The notes below the pieces were generated by a model. It did no database searches, was not told where the DNA came from, and saw nothing but the letters and a program-made list of their open reading frames with translations. A stretch of 8,006 nucleotides of DNA from Acidobacteriota bacterium (lineage in GTDB: Bacteria; Acidobacteriota; Vicinamibacteria; Vicinamibacterales; UBA2999), in assembly GCA_947465275.1 (NCBI GenBank), contig CANIAI010000099.1, positions 1 to 8,006 of the forward strand. Direction: 5' to 3'. The stretch's first letter is position 1, and the number at the start of each line of letters is the position of its first letter. Shown here one piece after another: positions 6,831 through 8,006 of this stretch. Position numbers and translations under genes: made by a program.

Positions 6831-6997
6831 GCGCTTCATCCTAACCAAAGTGCGGACGAATCCAACGTCAGGTCTGCTGACGGCTACGCCTGGTGACACC
6901 CGCCGACCGCCGGTGAGGACGCGCGGCCGGGGGCGAGAGGGGGCCGGATGGCCACGGTTCCCTTCTTCGGCTCTGCCGCCCGCTATACTCGTCGGCG
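6831..6997. promoter_or_regulatory. Divergent intergenic region
   Basis: About 167 nt separate the minus-strand anchor gene from the plus-strand His/Met-rich gene and must hold start signals for both. Visible are a perfect 6-bp inverted repeat CGTCAG/CTGACG (6866-6871 and 6877-6882) with a 5-nt spacer, and TATACT near the right end. No convincing -10/-35 pair is seen for the minus strand. A shared regulator is possible but not shown. Confidence 0.4.
6984..6989 (+). promoter_or_regulatory. Candidate -10 box just before the His/Met-rich gene
   Basis: TATACT matches the sigma-70 -10 consensus TATAAT at 5 of 6 positions and is rare in such GC-rich surroundings. It ends 8 nt before ATG 6998, so transcription would start at or next to the start codon, giving a leaderless mRNA. 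No Shine-Dalgarno precedes the ATG, which fits. A -35 element at the normal distance is not evident. Confidence 0.4.
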
Positions 6998-7627
6998 ATG
7001 CAGCGCCTCTCCCCCGTGTGTCCTCTGCTGATGCTGGTCCTGCTGTCATGCCTGGCCGCCTCGCCGGCGACGGCGCAGAGCCAGCGGACACCGCCAGCCC
7101 CTGAACACGATCACGCCGCGATGCTCGCGGATCAGGAGCACGACCACGCCGCGATGATGGCGGGCGTCACGTCCGAGGGCTCGGGCACAGCCTGGCTGCC
7201 GGGCACGGCGCCGATGTACGAGTTCCACGGGGCCGCGGCCGGCTGGTCGCTCATGGCCCACGGCAACCTCTTCGTCCAGTACCTCGACGAGTCGGGGGCG
7301 AGGGGCGGACACCAGGCCGGCAGCATCAACTGGTTCATGGTCCGCGGCCAGCACGCCGCTGGCGCCGGGCGCGTCGGCTTCAGCGCGATGGCGAGCCTCG
7401 AACCGTGGACGATCCGCGGCTGCGGCTATCCAGACCTGCTCGCCAGCGGCGAGTCGTGCGGCGGCGAGGCCATTCACGATCGGCAGCACCCGCACGACCT
7501 GCTGATGGAGCTCGCGGCCAGCTACGACCGCCCGCTGAAGGGGGCGCTGCGCTGGCACCTCTACGGCGGCCCCGCCGGCGAGCCTGCGCTCGGGCCGGTT
7601 TTCCCCATCGCCCGTCGGCTCTGGTGA
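6998..7627 (+). CDS. His/Met-rich exported protein, 5' part, cut by a frameshift
   Basis: Reading from ATG 6998 gives 209 residues before TGA at 7625-7627. Residues 1-26 form a signal peptide with likely cleavage after ATA (24-26). The mature N-terminus carries two 11-residue repeats beginning EHDHAAM (36-46 and 47-57), rich in His and Met and plausibly metal-binding. A conserved-looking domain follows: 'PMYEFHGAAAGWSLMAHGN' features (72-90), 'INWFMVRGQH' (110-119), 'CGYPDLLASGESCGGEAIHDRQHPHDLLMELAASY' features (142-176) and 'GEPALGP' (194-200). I recognise this as an uncharacterised exported family, possibly an outer-membrane barrel given the alternating strands. The last nine residues (VFPIARRLW) are out of frame relative to what the family normally has, so this is not the true C-terminus. 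It is divergent from the anchor gene. There is no clear ribosome binding site. Confidence 0.72.
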   Translation: MQRLSPVCPLLMLVLLSCLAASPATAQSQRTPPAPEHDHAAMLADQEHDHAAMMAGVTSEGSGTAWLPGTAPMYEFHGAAAGWSLMAHGNLFVQYLDESGARGGHQAGSINWFMVRGQHAAGAGRVGFSAMASLEPWTIRGCGYPDLLASGESCGGEAIHDRQHPHDLLMELAASYDRPLKGALRWHLYGGPAGEPALGPVFPIARRLW

Positions 7628-8006
7628 ACCCGCTCGCGCCCATCTCGCACCACTGGCTCGATTCCACTCGGGGTCGTCACGACCGGGGTCTCCTCGAGCC
7701 GGTGGAAGGTCGAGGCGTCGGCCTTCAACGGCCGCGAGCCCGACGAAGAGCGGAAGGGCCTGGACCTCGCCGCGCTCGATTCGATCGCGGGGCGTGTGTC
7801 GTTCGCGCCCTCGAGGTCGGTCGTCCTCCAGGTTTCGGCGGGCCACATCGAGCAGGCGGAGCATGACCATGCCGGTGGGCCCTCCAGCGGCGGTCCTGGC
7901 CTCGATGTCGAACGCGTCACGGCGTCGGCCATCGTGCAGCGCGACCTGAGCGCGGGAAGCTGGTGGGCGAGCACGGTCGCCTGGGGACGCAACGTCGAGG
8001 TGGGGG
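7607..8006 (+). pseudogene. His/Met-rich exported protein, 3' part after frameshifts, runs off the window
   Basis: The protein continues past the stop at 7625-7627. From about 7607 to 7668 a different frame gives 'HRPSALVNPLAPISHHWLDST', the natural continuation of 'GEPALGP'. From 7670 the original frame resumes as 'GVVTTGVSSSRWKVEASAFNGREPDEERKG', then 'VSFAPSRSVVLQVSAGHIEQ', another EHDHA at 7859-7873, and 'SWWASTVAWGRN' near the edge. The two frame changes cancel, so only the TGA between them interrupts the original frame. From memory of related proteins I expect about four (or one) missing bases near 7599-7606 and about eleven near 7669, where 'STHxSFGVVT' is usual. This may be a decaying gene or an assembly error. 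It is open to the right edge, so the true end is not seen. Confidence 0.65.

Noticed and set aside
6840..7091. N-terminal extension of the transmembrane anchor gene up to 7091
   Set aside because: The extra sequence is low-complexity Arg/Pro/Gly-rich, overlaps the divergent gene's start and signal peptide, and puts the membrane helix far from the N-terminus, unlike the family.
7862..7873. Start of a new small gene near the EHDHA copy
   Set aside because: It continues in frame with the upstream protein sequence, with no Shine-Dalgarno or suitable start codon.
7046..7992. Minus-strand open frames opposite the His/Met-rich gene
   Set aside because: The plus strand shows a signal peptide and coherent protein sequence even across the frame changes. 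The minus frames are Arg-rich shadows.

Overview
The window is GC-rich, with G or C in most third codon positions, and almost fully coding. The protein families (a DUF6152-like small secreted protein, an M49-like zinc peptidase without a Nudix domain, an Asp-box lipoprotein with a CxCC motif, a 'transmembrane anchor'-type protein) together suggest a Gram-negative environmental bacterium. Acidobacteriota of the Vicinamibacteria type is my best guess, but this is inference from family memory, not a search. No RNA genes, insertion sequences, CRISPR arrays or phage genes are visible.

Region 1 (1-4251, + strand) is a tightly packed four-gene run: a secreted protein with two NTF2/SnoaL-like domains, queG (epoxyqueuosine reductase), a YqgE/AlgH-family protein and a dipeptidyl-peptidase III-like zinc peptidase. 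Junctions are a 4-nt gap, a 4-nt stop/start overlap and a 10-nt gap, so co-transcription is likely. Only the first gene has a clear Shine-Dalgarno; the others are probably translationally coupled. The functions are mixed (tRNA modification, an unknown conserved protein, peptide turnover), so this looks like a housekeeping cluster and not one pathway.

Region 2 (4252-4896) holds a 156-nt intergenic segment with a hairpin, a short inverted repeat and three TTCAGG boxes, then a monocistronic DUF6152-type secreted protein with a good Shine-Dalgarno, closed by a perfect 13-bp stem plus T5 terminator. A 17-bp imperfect tandem duplication lies at the edge of that terminator.

Region 3 (4897-8006) has two minus-strand genes 5 nt apart (a transmembrane anchor-type protein, then a sialidase-fold lipoprotein with a Cys-Glu-Cys-Cys motif). 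They are divergent from a plus-strand gene for a His/Met-rich exported protein that runs off the right edge. That gene is broken by two closely spaced frame changes that cancel each other but leave an in-frame stop at 7625-7627. The anchor family, the Cys cluster and the EHDHAAM repeats together hint at envelope metal handling, possibly copper. This is the most interesting part of the window and remains a hypothesis.
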